Assembly: GCF_002706375.1 (NCBI RefSeq)
Contig: NZ_CP017706.1
Coordinates: 1,550,001-1,614,000 of the forward strand
DNA: 64,000 nt
Reading direction: 5' to 3'
Origin: Lactobacillus amylovorus DSM 20531
Lineage (GTDB): Bacteria; Bacillota; Bacilli; Lactobacillales; Lactobacillaceae
Part shown: piece by piece, positions 15,994-25,135 of the stretch
How positions within the stretch are numbered: position 1 is the first letter of the stretch
How the letters are laid out: the number at the start of each line of letters is the position of its first letter
Notes under the pieces: generated by a model
What the model was told of the DNA's origin: nothing
Database searches by the model: none
The model's input: the letters and a program-made list of their open reading frames with translations, nothing else
Program-made: the position numbers and the translations under genes

Positions 15994-16542
15994 ATGATGA
16001 AACAAGATTTAAGAAGCATTCGTTCAGTAGCGAACATCAAAAAAGCATTTGTAGACTTATTGCAAGAAAAGCCTTTTGAGAAGATCAAGGTTAGTGAAAT
16101 AGCTAGAAAAGCCGGGATTGATCGTCAGACTTTTTATCTCCATTTTGTGGATAAATATGACTTGCTTGATAAGATGAATAAGGAATTTCTCCAGGTGTAT
16201 AAGACAATCTTGGTTGAGCGACTAGAGGGCGACAACTCCTTTGCTTTGGAAAAATTGGAGAAGATTTATCAAGGTAATTTGCCATATTTGAAAGAACATC
16301 GTCTGGAAGTTTTGAGCTTGCTTAAGATTGACACTGGTAGAATTTGCTTAAAGCGTGATTTAAGAAAAATGTTAATTGATAAGTATCAGAAAATAACTGG
16401 TGAAGCTTTGACTTCTTTCCAGCAGGATATGCTGGCCACTTTATATGTTGATAGTTTTATCACTTTTATTAAAGAAGATAGAAAGATCAGCGAGAAAGAA
16501 ATTGAGGATTTGTTGATTAAAATTCGTGAGTTCATCTCCTAG
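15994..16542 (+). CDS. TetR/AcrR family transcriptional regulator
   Basis: 182 residues. An N-terminal helix-turn-helix domain reads KVSEIARKAGIDRQTFYLHF (residues 31-50), the best conserved part of TetR repressors, then a divergent helical ligand domain. The product resembles the DhaS-like branch in which the C-terminal half is short; the ligand is not predictable. The ribosome site before ATG 15994 is weak. It is not closely linked to an obvious efflux gene; the upstream small membrane protein is a possible target. Confidence 0.82.
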   Translation: MMKQDLRSIRSVANIKKAFVDLLQEKPFEKIKVSEIARKAGIDRQTFYLHFVDKYDLLDKMNKEFLQVYKTILVERLEGDNSFALEKLEKIYQGNLPYLKEHRLEVLSLLKIDTGRICLKRDLRKMLIDKYQKITGEALTSFQQDMLATLYVDSFITFIKEDRKISEKEIEDLLIKIREFIS

Positions 16543-16599
16543 CATTTTTTGCCAACTGGCGCTAGTTTTGGTATAATTCTAGTGTTATGTGGTTGGTTC

Positions 16600-16672
16600 G
16601 CTGAATTAGCTCAGTTGGTAGAGCATCTCCCTCGTAAAGAGAAGGTCGCCAGTTCGATTCTGGCATTCAGCA
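16600..16672 (+). tRNA. tRNA-Thr (anticodon CGT)
   Basis: A 73-base cloverleaf: acceptor GCTGAAT/ATTCAGC, D arm GCTC/GAGC, anticodon loop CTCGTAA, T arm GCCAG/CTGGC with TTCGATT, discriminator A. CCA is not encoded. The bottom pair of the anticodon stem is a C-A mismatch, which is unusual. An extended -10 TGGTATAAT lies about 25 bases upstream. Confidence 0.93.
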
Positions 16673-16704
16673 CTCAGAGTACTAACAAAAAAGGCCTGTA
16701 ATGA

Positions 16705-17808
16705 TGAACTGAGACCTAAAAATTAGACAGTTTAAAATACAGGATTAATAGAGGCTTGATTCCGATATTCTTTCGGAGTTAAGCCTTTTAATCTGCTCTT
16801 TATCCTTTCTTCGTTATAGTATTCGATATATTCTTCGATTGCTTGAGCTAATTCTTGAAGACTATGGTACTTGTATTCTTGATCATAGAACATCTCTGTT
16901 TTGAGCAAGCCAAAGAAGTTTTCCATTAGCCCATCATCCATGGAATTACCTTTTCTAGACATGCTTTGAGTAATACCATGAAGCTTTAAAGCACGCTGAT
17001 ATCTTGGACTTTGGTATTGACAGCCCTGATCAGTATGAAAGATGCAATTATTAAGAGCCGTTTCCTTGGCCAAAGCCTTATCAAGCATTGTCATTACTAA
17101 CTCCATGTCTGGATGTTTGGAAATAGTGTAAGAGACTATATCGCCTCCACAACCATCCAAAATAGGTGATAGATAAAGCTTTTCATCATTGAGATGAAAT
17201 TCAGTAATGTCAGTGTACCATTTCATGTTGGGCATTGGTGCAGAGAAATCACGACGAATTAAATTAGGGGCTATCTTGCCAATAGTTCCCTTGTAGCTTG
17301 AATATTTACGCTTGTTGCGTCTGATACCCTTAAGACCCAATTTATGCATCCAGTAACGGACTGTTTTCTCAGTAATATTCCAGCCTTCTTTTATTAACTG
17401 GAGTGCCACTCGACGATAGCCATAGCGTCCTTTCTGTTTGATAATGACATTATACCCGTTTTCCTTATATTCTCTAAGCCAAATACTGAGTGTGCCAATA
17501 CTCTTAAGCCCCAGTTCTAGTGATACTTGTACATATGACTTGGTACTGAAAACAGCTTGCTCAATTGCTTGTTCTTTAAATTCCTTAGAATAAACCTGAT
17601 AAGGCCTATCTAAAACATTGATTCTATACATATCAATTAATCTAAGCATGTAATCCAAATTAGCTACATTCGTTTTATATGTTTTAGACAACTGACTTAT
17701 TGAAATCTTTTCATCTTCCCATTTACGATAAATTTCTATTTTCTGTTCTTTATTAAATTTAGACATAGAAAAAGACCTAAAAGTGTCTCACTTTTAGGTC
17801 TCACTTCA
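16705..17808 (-). mobile_element. IS3-family element, internally deleted copy
   Basis: Terminal inverted repeats starting TGAACTGAGACCTAAAA (left) and TGAAGTGAGACCTAAAA (right, reverse strand) delimit 1104 bases. It is the same element as 35926-37376 but lacks 348 internal bases. The flanks (TGA left, TTT right) do not form a target duplication, suggesting later rearrangement. Lies just after tRNA-Thr and before the pullulanase promoter region. Confidence 0.92.
16732..17766 (-). pseudogene. IS3 transposase with in-frame 116-codon internal deletion
   Basis: The 344-residue frame matches the 460-residue transposase at 35967 on both sides of a clean gap after KQKGR. The missing piece covers the zipper/linker region and the second helix-turn-helix. 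The DDE residues remain (WYTDITEF, FHTDQGCQY, MENFFGLLK). The deletion ends coincide with AAAGGACGC, present twice in the full copy. The product is unlikely to transpose by itself. Confidence 0.88.
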
Positions 17809-17941
17809 TTTAGATGCTGATAAATCCACCTTTTTCTTTTTGAAATATAAAAACAATTAAAATAAATCCGGTTTTTCATATGTACAAATGCAGATTAACA
17901 TCCAAATTGTTAGCGGTAACATACACATTCACTATTGTTAA

Positions 17942-17955
17942 TGAAAGCGTTTTAA
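17942..17955 (+). promoter_or_regulatory. cre-like CcpA operator before pullulanase
   Basis: TGAAAGCGTTTTAA, the same 14-mer as upstream of pckA. It lies 41 bases before the ATG, positioned to block transcription in glucose. Confidence 0.65.
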
Positions 17956-17996
17956 TATACGCTTATTCTGAAATATTCAAATAGGAGGAAGCTATA

Positions 17997-20900
17997 ATGT
18001 ATAAAAATAAAAACCGTTACAGAGGAAGTAAATGCGTATTTGTTTGTGCATCAGCCATTTTGAGCCTTTGGCTTGGTGCAACTTGGACTAACAATGTTAA
18101 AGCCGCTGAAGTTGACGCAAATCAAGCAGCAAATAACACCGAACAAACACAGCAAAATACAAATCCTGCAACGGCTAATAACCAAGATAAAACAAAAGAT
18201 GTAGATAATCAAGCTACACTTACTGCAAATGAGCAAAATAATGCGCAACCAGCAGCAAATGCAGAAGGTAGTAATTCGGCTTCTGCAACACCTCAATCTG
18301 ATACAAAAACGGTAAAGAACACAACTAAAGTTGTTGTTCACTATCAAGGTGATGGTACTAAATGGGTACCTTATGTATGGGGCAAGAATCCAAACAGTAC
18401 TGGTGTTCAATATAATTGGGACGGCCAGGATAATTATGGTTATTATGCCAACATTACAGCCGATAATGATGAACAAGAAGTAGGGGTTTTGATTAAAGGT
18501 ACAGACTCCTGGGATAAAGATGGTACAGGTGCCGACCGTTCATTGACTGTTGACGATAATGGTAAGGCTGAAGTTTGGTACAAAGAAGGTTCTGATGATA
18601 GTCAGGATGTAACTCCAAGCTATAATTCAGCTAAAATAAAAGTTCATTATCATGGTAATACTGATGCAACAAGTCTTAATTACTGGACTGATACTGATCA
18701 AAGTAAAAAGACAGTGTCATTATCGAAGGAAGACGATGATGATGAAATTGGTGACTTTGATTTGACGGGCCAAACATTTAGCAAGATTTATGTTTCACCA
18801 ATTGGTAGTGACACTGAGACTAGAGAATTTACTCCACTTCCAGGCGATGGAACTACTGATATTTATTTAGTAAATAAAGATACAACGGCTTACTACACAC
18901 CAAGCTTTGCTTTAGCACCAGAAAGCTTAGCTTCAGCTTCAATGGAATCAACCAATATAGTAGATATAAAGACTGCTAAAAAGATGACCGCAGATGAAGC
19001 TAAAGCTATCTTACAAATGAATGATAATAAAGTTGTTGATATATCCGCAGTTGACGCTGATCAGGATGGCAAGAGTAAAGAATTTAAGATTACCACAGCT
19101 AAAGCTCTTGATATTTTAACTAATAATCAAATTGGAATTTACAACAACTTCAGGTCTATCGATATTGGCAAATACGTCAGATCTGATGAATTCGATGCCC
19201 AATATTACTATGGCGGCGATGATTTAGGTGCAACTTACACTCAAGCACAAACCCAAATTAAACTTTGGGCACCAACAGCTAAGAAAGTTGTTTTGAACTT
19301 ATATAGCCCATCAGATAATGACTCAGCTGCAACTAAGACATTTGTCATGACTCGTGGTGATAAGGGCGTTTGGTCAGTATCTCTTCCAGGTGATTACAAG
19401 AATTGGGCATATGATTACAGCTTAACCTTCGGTGATGGTAGCGAGACTAAAAGTAATGATCCATACTCAAAGGCAGTAACCATCAATGGTGATCGTTCAG
19501 TTATTGAAGATTATGATGCAATTAAACCAGATGACTTTAATAGAATGCCTTCATTCTCAAGCCCAACTGATGCAATTATCTATGAAACCAGCATTCGTGA
19601 CTTTACGAGTGATCCAAACTCAGGTATTAAAGATAAAGGTAAATATTTAGGCATGATTGAATCAGGCGTAACTCCTGATGGCCAGGTCACTGGTTTGGAT
19701 TACTTGAAGTCATTAGGCATTACTCATGTTCAAATTATGCCAATGTTTGACTTCGCAAGTATTGATGAAACTAAGAATGATGGAACTTATAATTGGGGTT
19801 ATGATCCTAAGAACTATAATGTTCCAGAAGGAAGCTATTCAAGCAATGCAGCTGATCCAACCGCAAGAATCGTGGAAATGAAAGAAATGATCAACGGTTT
19901 GCACAAGGCTGGTATTAGAGTAATCATGGATGTTGTTTACAACCATGTATACTCACCAAACGACCAGGCCTTGCAAAAGACAGTTCCAGGTTATTACTTC
20001 GAATACGATGATGATAACAATATGGTAGCTGATAGTGGTTGTGGTAATGATACTGCCAGTGAACGTCGGATGATGAGAAAGTATATCCTGGATTCAGTTA
20101 AATACTGGGCTGAAAACTACAACATTGATGGCTTCCGCTTTGATATTATGTCATTGCTTGATACTACTACCATGAATGATATTCGGGATGAATTAAATCA
20201 GATTGATCCTGGTATGCTTCTTTATGGTGAAGGCTGGGATATGCGAACCGCCAAGCGTGAGATCGGTGCTGGTCAATACAACGCAGATAAAATCCCTTCA
20301 ATTGGCTTCTTCAGTGATGATATTAGAAACTCAGTAAAATCTGATGAACCAAATTACGCTCCAGGTTTGGTTATCGGTGATGGGAAAGAAGAAAAGTATG
20401 AAGCTGATGCTAAGAAGTTTATTGCCAGCTACTTGGGCGGTAAGGACTTAGCAATTCCTGGTGTTACTTGGCAGATTCACCCATACCAATCACCAAGTCA
20501 AACTATCAACTATGTTGCTTGTCACGATAACCGTACTTTGTATGACTTGTTGAAGTGGGCTTTACCTAAGGAATCTGAAGCTAATATTATTAAGCGTGAT
20601 AAATTAGCAACGTCAATGATCATGTTAGCAGAAGGTGTGCCATTTGTTTATGGCGGCCAAGAAGCTTTAAGAACTAAAGATGGTAACAATAATAGTTACA
20701 ATGCTCCAATTGAAGTCAACGAAATTAATTGGGAACGTGTCAAAGACAATCAAGATCTTGTTAACTACTTCAAAGAATTAGTTAATGTACGTAAGAGCCA
20801 ACCTGCCTTAAGATTGAACAATTATGATGAAATCGCTAAGACAGTAAAGACAGTCAATGCTGGTGAAGGTGGTATCTTTACTTTCGCTTACAAAGAAGAT

Positions 20901-21590
20901 GGCAAGACACTTTATGTAGTATTTAATGTTAACGATAGTAATGCTGAATTGAATGATGTTGATTTGTCTAAAGCTGATAAGTTGCTAGACAGCGATGGAA
21001 ATGTTGTCTTAGGCAAGACTACAACATTGATGCCACTTAGCACGTTGATTGCTGTAGTTCCAGATGAAACTCCAGTAACCCCAGAAAACCCTAGTGATAC
21101 TGGTAATACTGGCTCCATCACTAATACTGGTTCAGCTGATTCATCACAAATTCAAGGCAATGGTGATACTGATAAGCTTTTACCAGCTCTTGATATTGTT
21201 TTGCCTCATAATGCTTATATCTATCAAAATGATGGAATTACTACTCTTAAAGAAAATGGTAAGAACATTGTCCTTAAATTGGGTAAAACTATTCATGCTA
21301 TGAACAATGGTCAAATCTTTACCTTCAACGGTAAGAAATTCTACCAAATTGGAGAAAATGAATACGTCAAAGTTAATAATACTTTGAAACGCAAAGTTTT
21401 GATCCATAACGCTTTTGTTTACACAAAGAGCGGTAAGGCCATTAAGAAAGGTCACAAGCATATTGTTCTGAAGAAGAAGAGCACAATCTTAGCACTGGAT
21501 AATGATAAGATTGTTACTATCAAAGGTAAAAAGTTCTATCGCATTGGTAACAATAAATATGTCAAAGTTGCTAATGTTAAAAAGGATTAA
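17997..21590 (+). CDS. pulA: Surface-attached type I pullulanase/amylopullulanase with SLAP domain
   Basis: A 1197-residue secreted debranching enzyme for glycogen or starch. Domains: signal peptide (about residues 1-37, cleavage after VKA), a Gln/Asn/Thr-rich linker, two CBM41-like modules (about 105-195 and 210-300), a CBM48-like module (QIKLWAPTAKKV), a GH13 barrel, and two C-terminal SLAP repeats (about 1065-1197) that attach it to the S-layer/wall. The pullulanase signature YNWGYDPKNYNVPEGSYS is present. Catalytic residues by motif: nucleophile D716 (GFRFDIM), acid/base E745 (YGEGWD), D844 (ACHDN). RBS AGGAGG. Probably catabolite repressed. Confidence 0.94.
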   Translation: MYKNKNRYRGSKCVFVCASAILSLWLGATWTNNVKAAEVDANQAANNTEQTQQNTNPATANNQDKTKDVDNQATLTANEQNNAQPAANAEGSNSASATPQSDTKTVKNTTKVVVHYQGDGTKWVPYVWGKNPNSTGVQYNWDGQDNYGYYANITADNDEQEVGVLIKGTDSWDKDGTGADRSLTVDDNGKAEVWYKEGSDDSQDVTPSYNSAKIKVHYHGNTDATSLNYWTDTDQSKKTVSLSKEDDDDEIGDFDLTGQTFSKIYVSPIGSDTETREFTPLPGDGTTDIYLVNKDTTAYYTPSFALAPESLASASMESTNIVDIKTAKKMTADEAKAILQMNDNKVVDISAVDADQDGKSKEFKITTAKALDILTNNQIGIYNNFRSIDIGKYVRSDEFDAQYYYGGDDLGATYTQAQTQIKLWAPTAKKVVLNLYSPSDNDSAATKTFVMTRGDKGVWSVSLPGDYKNWAYDYSLTFGDGSETKSNDPYSKAVTINGDRSVIEDYDAIKPDDFNRMPSFSSPTDAIIYETSIRDFTSDPNSGIKDKGKYLGMIESGVTPDGQVTGLDYLKSLGITHVQIMPMFDFASIDETKNDGTYNWGYDPKNYNVPEGSYSSNAADPTARIVEMKEMINGLHKAGIRVIMDVVYNHVYSPNDQALQKTVPGYYFEYDDDNNMVADSGCGNDTASERRMMRKYILDSVKYWAENYNIDGFRFDIMSLLDTTTMNDIRDELNQIDPGMLLYGEGWDMRTAKREIGAGQYNADKIPSIGFFSDDIRNSVKSDEPNYAPGLVIGDGKEEKYEADAKKFIASYLGGKDLAIPGVTWQIHPYQSPSQTINYVACHDNRTLYDLLKWALPKESEANIIKRDKLATSMIMLAEGVPFVYGGQEALRTKDGNNNSYNAPIEVNEINWERVKDNQDLVNYFKELVNVRKSQPALRLNNYDEIAKTVKTVNAGEGGIFTFAYKEDGKTLYVVFNVNDSNAELNDVDLSKADKLLDSDGNVVLGKTTTLMPLSTLIAVVPDETPVTPENPSDTGNTGSITNTGSADSSQIQGNGDTDKLLPALDIVLPHNAYIYQNDGITTLKENGKNIVLKLGKTIHAMNNGQIFTFNGKKFYQIGENEYVKVNNTLKRKVLIHNAFVYTKSGKAIKKGHKHIVLKKKSTILALDNDKIVTIKGKKFYRIGNNKYVKVANVKKD

Positions 21591-21675
21591 TTGCTATTCA
21601 TAATCTTTTCTCCACATATTACAAAGCTCTGAATCTAATTAACCATTTACTTAATACATAAAATTGCTTTGGAAC

Positions 21676-21717
21676 AAAAAGGTTTAATTACTGTTATGGA
21701 ATTAAACCTTTTTTTAT
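21676..21717 (+). terminator. Terminator of pullulanase gene
   Basis: AAAAGGTTTAATT pairs with AATTAAACCTTTT around a ten-base loop and is followed by a T run. Confidence 0.92.
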
Positions 21718-21726
21718 TTCTTGATT

Positions 21727-22271
21727 TTAAATAATTGGAACGTATTTCATCCAAAGCTGCGTCCATTCAAAGTTCTTTTTTAATTGATCAGGTTGTTGAA
21801 CCCGAAGCCAACTTTCAGGACACATTGATATTACATTCCCGTCTCTAAATATGAAGATCAGATCAAGATTTTTACCAATGATAATACTCCCAAGGGTATG
21901 CAATAAAGCATTATCAATCGGCATATGCTTAACCTTACTTCTGTCTGTAATGTTGGTGAGTCTTAATTGTTTAATACTGATATTCTTAAGACTATTCTTT
22001 GTAATTTCCATCAAAGCATGAGTTTGGTTTAACAAAGTTTGAACATCTACTGAATTTTGGATGTCTTCTAGCGTTAATTGATGTTCCGTACTTCTGCTTT
22101 CATTGATTAGTGCATCCCTCTCAGATATTTCTGTTGCTTTATTTTCTGAAGAGCTGGTTGGAGTATCTAATTCGATAGTTCTAGCAGGTTCAGATTTGAT
22201 GATACCTGATTCCACATTAGGCCGATTAGTTACATAGCTATTATCAGGACTATCTGTTTTATCAGCAGCAT
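21727..22271 (-). pseudogene. Fragment of an unknown gene cut by IS4 remnant
   Basis: An open frame of about 180 codons ends at 21727. It continues upstream in frame to the IS4 end at 22272 without a convincing start (a GTG at 22215 lacks a ribosome site). The visible part has a Ser/Thr/Glu-rich region, a helical stretch, then a compact C-terminal domain (GKNLDLIFIFRDGNVISMC). I do not recognise the family. The most likely reading is the 3' portion of a gene whose 5' end was removed by the insertion. Confidence 0.55.
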
Positions 22272-22332
22272 CAATGTCATTAAGTTAAGACATTGACTAA
22301 AGCTTGACTTTAAGAACCGAATTATTTTGATT

Positions 22333-23814
22333 TGTAGTGACCCTCGAAATTCGGACATGAATCTCGAGGGTTTTACTATGTCTAAATTAACTAAAAAGGA
22401 TAAAATTCATATTTTTGAAGAATGGACTTTAGAAAATAAACGTGGAACGTACTTAAGTAAGAAATATGGTATCAGAAGAGAAAAGGTAAATTATCTAATA
22501 AATTTAATTAAAATTCATGGCTTATCAGTACTTGATAAATCTTATACGCATTACTCAAAAGAGTATAAAGAACATGCCATAAAAAGAGTGCTTTTAGGAA
22601 ATGAATCGATTAATGCAGTAGCACTTGATCTAGGTTTGCCTGGTAATGGTATGTTAAGCAATTGGATTCGCTCTTACAAAGAAAATGGATATAATGTCGT
22701 TATCAAGAAGAAAGGACGACGAATCCATGAGCAAGAAAGAGTTAAACGAATTAGAACGGCTCAAGCAAGAAAACGCCAAGTTGCGTCGCCAGAATTTAAA
22801 GCTTACTGTCGAAAACGCATATATAAAAAAATTGGATGCCTTGGTTCAAAAAAGAAAGAGCCAACCAAAACAGAAATAGCACAAGCTGTTACCGAATTGA
22901 GGCATGAACTGGGGCTCGCAGTAAAGAAGATCATTGAAATTATTAACGCTAATGAAGATCTGCCGCACATCTCGCGCAGTAACTACTATGACGTTTATAC
23001 TCGTGAGGATAAGGATCAAGTTCATCATAGTGATGTGATGATGCGCATTCGGGAGATCTATGATGAGATTAAGAATCGTTATGTTGCCCCAGGTTATCGT
23101 CGTATTACACATATTTTGCATCGTGAAGGCTATCAGATTAATCGTAAAACTGTTAATCGTTTAATGCGCAAAATGGATTTGTACGGTTATGTGATGAAGC
23201 GTAGACATCCATATAGCAGCTATCAAGGAGATATTAAAGGCAGAATCAAACCAGACTTAATTAAACGCAAATTCTTTGCTTTAAGACCGAATATGAAATG
23301 GTATACCGATATTACCGAATTCAATCTAAGGGGTAAGAAACTCTATTTATCACCTATTATTGATGGCTGCGGACGTGATATCGTTGCTTATAATATTTCT
23401 CGTCATCCTAATCTGAAACAAGTGATGTCAATGTTGGATGATGCTTTTAAAACTAATCAGGCACTAAATGGTTTAATCTTTCATACAGATCGAGGCTGGC
23501 AATACCAACACAAGGCTTATCAACATGAACTAGCTATTCGCGGTATTGAACAAAGCATGTCTAGAAAAGGCTGTTCTCCAGATGATGGCTTAATGGAGGG
23601 CTTCTTTGGCATTCTCAAACGTGAAATGTTCTATGGTCAGGAGAAGAAATATGCTTCACTTGACGAATTAGAGCAAGCTATCAGAAAATATATAGACTAT
23701 TACAATACGGAAAGAACTAAGGATAAACTAAAAGAACTTACTCCGATAGAATATCGGAATAAGTCCTTAGTCGCATAATATCAATAAAGTGTCCGAAAAA
23801 TGCGGGTCACTACA
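22333..23814 (+). mobile_element. IS3-family element (second type), complete
   Basis: 1482 bases with terminal inverted repeats TGTAGTGACCC / GGGTCACTACA and a 3-bp target duplication ATT (22330-22332 and 23815-23817). It encodes one transposase. It differs clearly from the other IS3 element in this window. Inserted in the loop of the hairpin at the end of an older IS4 copy. Confidence 0.93.
22378..23778 (+). CDS. IS3-family transposase
   Basis: 466 residues from the ATG at 22378 (MSKLTKKDK). N-terminal helix-turn-helix regions, an Arg/Lys-rich middle, HTH_21-like segment, then the rve catalytic domain with WYTDITEF, IFHTDRGWQYQ and DGLMEGFFGILKREMF giving the DDE triad. The leucine-zipper stretch usual at the end of OrfA is not in this frame; it is encoded in the +1 frame at 22727-22879. 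A run of seven A at 22825-22831 is a candidate slippage site. Frame is unbroken. Confidence 0.9.
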   Translation: MSKLTKKDKIHIFEEWTLENKRGTYLSKKYGIRREKVNYLINLIKIHGLSVLDKSYTHYSKEYKEHAIKRVLLGNESINAVALDLGLPGNGMLSNWIRSYKENGYNVVIKKKGRRIHEQERVKRIRTAQARKRQVASPEFKAYCRKRIYKKIGCLGSKKKEPTKTEIAQAVTELRHELGLAVKKIIEIINANEDLPHISRSNYYDVYTREDKDQVHHSDVMMRIREIYDEIKNRYVAPGYRRITHILHREGYQINRKTVNRLMRKMDLYGYVMKRRHPYSSYQGDIKGRIKPDLIKRKFFALRPNMKWYTDITEFNLRGKKLYLSPIIDGCGRDIVAYNISRHPNLKQVMSMLDDAFKTNQALNGLIFHTDRGWQYQHKAYQHELAIRGIEQSMSRKGCSPDDGLMEGFFGILKREMFYGQEKKYASLDELEQAIRKYIDYYNTERTKDKLKELTPIEYRNKSLVA

Positions 23815-23924
23815 ATTCGGTTCTTTTTGTTTTTAAAATAAAAAGTGAGAAGGACAGCTCTCTTCTCACTTATTTGTTTATATGTTTCGGTCTTTTCAAA
23901 TACGTTTTTAGGAAAGGTCGTATT

Positions 23925-24087
23925 ATGATGAAAAAACTGCACACCAATATTCTAGAACGCCTTGATTTGATAATCAAAGAAACCGCAGATCATATTCATG
24001 ATTTTATCGATTCAAAACTGCTTTTACCAGAAAACGCAAACTGGATGCTTTTGACGATGATAGTCAACTTATGAGCGCATCTGCTTC
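23925..24087 (+). pseudogene. IS4 transposase remnant, N-terminal codons only
   Basis: MKKLHTNILERLDLIIKE and HDF match the start of the intact transposase at 51533. The reading then jumps (RKLDA to FDDDSQLMSASA when frames are compared) and ends, so an internal deletion removed most of the early domain and the rest is missing. Confidence 0.72.
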
Positions 24088-24299
24088 CATAACATTCTTC
24101 TTTCAAGAATCATGGTCAAAAAGCTGATCACAATTCCCTCAGTAAAAATTGAAGCACACATTGTCCAACCAAATGCGTGCATCATATTAACAATGGAAGC
24201 TGGCCAAAGGATACTTCCCAAGTTAGTGACAATGGTCATCGAGTTTTCAATTGCGTTTAAAGTTATTTCTAAAAATGTATATAAGTAAGTTTTCTTCAT
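24069..24299 (-). pseudogene. Small membrane protein, 3' end truncated by IS4 remnant
   Basis: 76 codons with two hydrophobic segments (about residues 17-36 and 44-62). The last codons (KQMRS) are the reverse complement of IS4 transposase sequence, so the original C-terminus has been replaced. Upstream GAGATGATCGACGA is a weak ribosome site. The two-helix pattern resembles DUF2798-type proteins, but I am not sure of that. Confidence 0.5.
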
Positions 24300-24344
24300 T
24301 CGTCGATCATCTCAACTTCAATCTTAGCACCGCCCTTAAAAAAA

Positions 24345-24375
24345 TCGTCAAAAAAAAGCCCCTTTAGGGGCTTTC
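24345..24375 (-). terminator. Terminator of gene 24389
   Basis: On the minus strand AAAGCCCC pairs with GGGGCTTT around a four-base loop and is followed by seven T. Confidence 0.92.
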
Positions 24376-24388
24376 ATTAGAGTTCTTA

Positions 24389-24598
24389 TTATAATTTATC
24401 TGCCCAGATGATGATCATTTCCTGCCACTCAGCACTTTGACCGATGTTGCGGAACTGTAGACTGAAGATCTTGGCGTTCATGTGCTTTTCTTGCCATTCT
24501 TCATAGATCTCATTTGGCATATCTTCAGTTGATTGATACTTGAAAGAATCAACGTGTAATTTAGAAGCATCAATTGCGTTTTCTTTGTTAAACATCAT
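24389..24598 (-). CDS. Small acidic protein, function unknown
   Basis: 69 residues from the ATG at 24598, placed after AGAAGTGA on this strand; a GTG two codons earlier overlaps the site. Acidic, Trp-containing, no membrane segment. Divergent from the gene at 24711 and with its own terminator. No family recognised. Confidence 0.65.
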   Translation of the reverse strand: MMFNKENAIDASKLHVDSFKYQSTEDMPNEIYEEWQEKHMNAKIFSLQFRNIGQSAEWQEMIIIWADKL

Positions 24599-24710
24599 AG
24601 TCACTTCTTTTCACACATTTATTATAGTCAGTTTTGTGAAGCTTTGCTCAAACTATGCCTTATAATGTAATTATGTATTGAAAATAGTAATAAAAAAGGA
24701 AAGCGATATT

Positions 24711-25106
24711 ATGCCACTTTGTCAATTATTTATTAATAAGGAACAAAACAAATTCATGCTGATCAAAATGCCCAATGAGGTAACCCCAGACAAGTATCAA
24801 AATTGGGCCAGTGAAAAGGAAAGAGAAAATAATATCCAAACCTTTAACTTTTCGCAACAAATGCTTGATCGAATTGCTTTAAAATATGTGGATGATAGTC
24901 AAGCTCAGCCCTACGAAGCTAAGTATGTCTTAATGAAGGCACCAGACGAGGAAGGATTGTTTGTTTCTAGTTTGGAACTTAGCATCAATGGGGATGAAAA
25001 GATGGATATCGTCAGAAATGGTCTGTTGATTATTTTTGACGAAAACGAAGTAAAGCATTTCACTGAGATTTTGCAAGACGCATGGAATGAAGGCGGGATG
25101 CAATAA
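24711..25106 (+). CDS. Conserved acidic protein, function unknown
   Basis: 131 residues from the ATG at 24711, preceded by AAAAAGGAAAGCG. Mixed alpha/beta, acidic, no signal or membrane segment. Ends 29 bases before the glycosyltransferase gene and may be co-transcribed with it. Unrecognised. Confidence 0.7.
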   Translation: MPLCQLFINKEQNKFMLIKMPNEVTPDKYQNWASEKERENNIQTFNFSQQMLDRIALKYVDDSQAQPYEAKYVLMKAPDEEGLFVSSLELSINGDEKMDIVRNGLLIIFDENEVKHFTEILQDAWNEGGMQ

Positions 25107-25135
25107 AAATATATAAGGAAGAAAAACGTTAATTA

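Larger units (their letters stand above)
22272..24087 (+). mobile_element. IS4-family remnant with nested IS3 insertion
   Basis: Begins with the same 24-base end as the intact IS4 at 50032 (CAATGTCATTAAGTTAAGAC, then ATTG), followed by the same subterminal hairpin (AAGAACCGAAT...ATTCGGTTCTT). That hairpin is split by the IS3 at 22333-23814. Past the IS3 come the IS4 upstream region and the first codons of its transposase, then an internal deletion and an abrupt end near 24087. No right-hand end is present. Confidence 0.82.

Noticed and set aside
16681-16704. Terminator for tRNA-Thr (AAAAAAGGCCTGTA) split by the IS3
   Set aside because: The matching right arm could not be found beyond the IS at 17809, so the claim is not supported.
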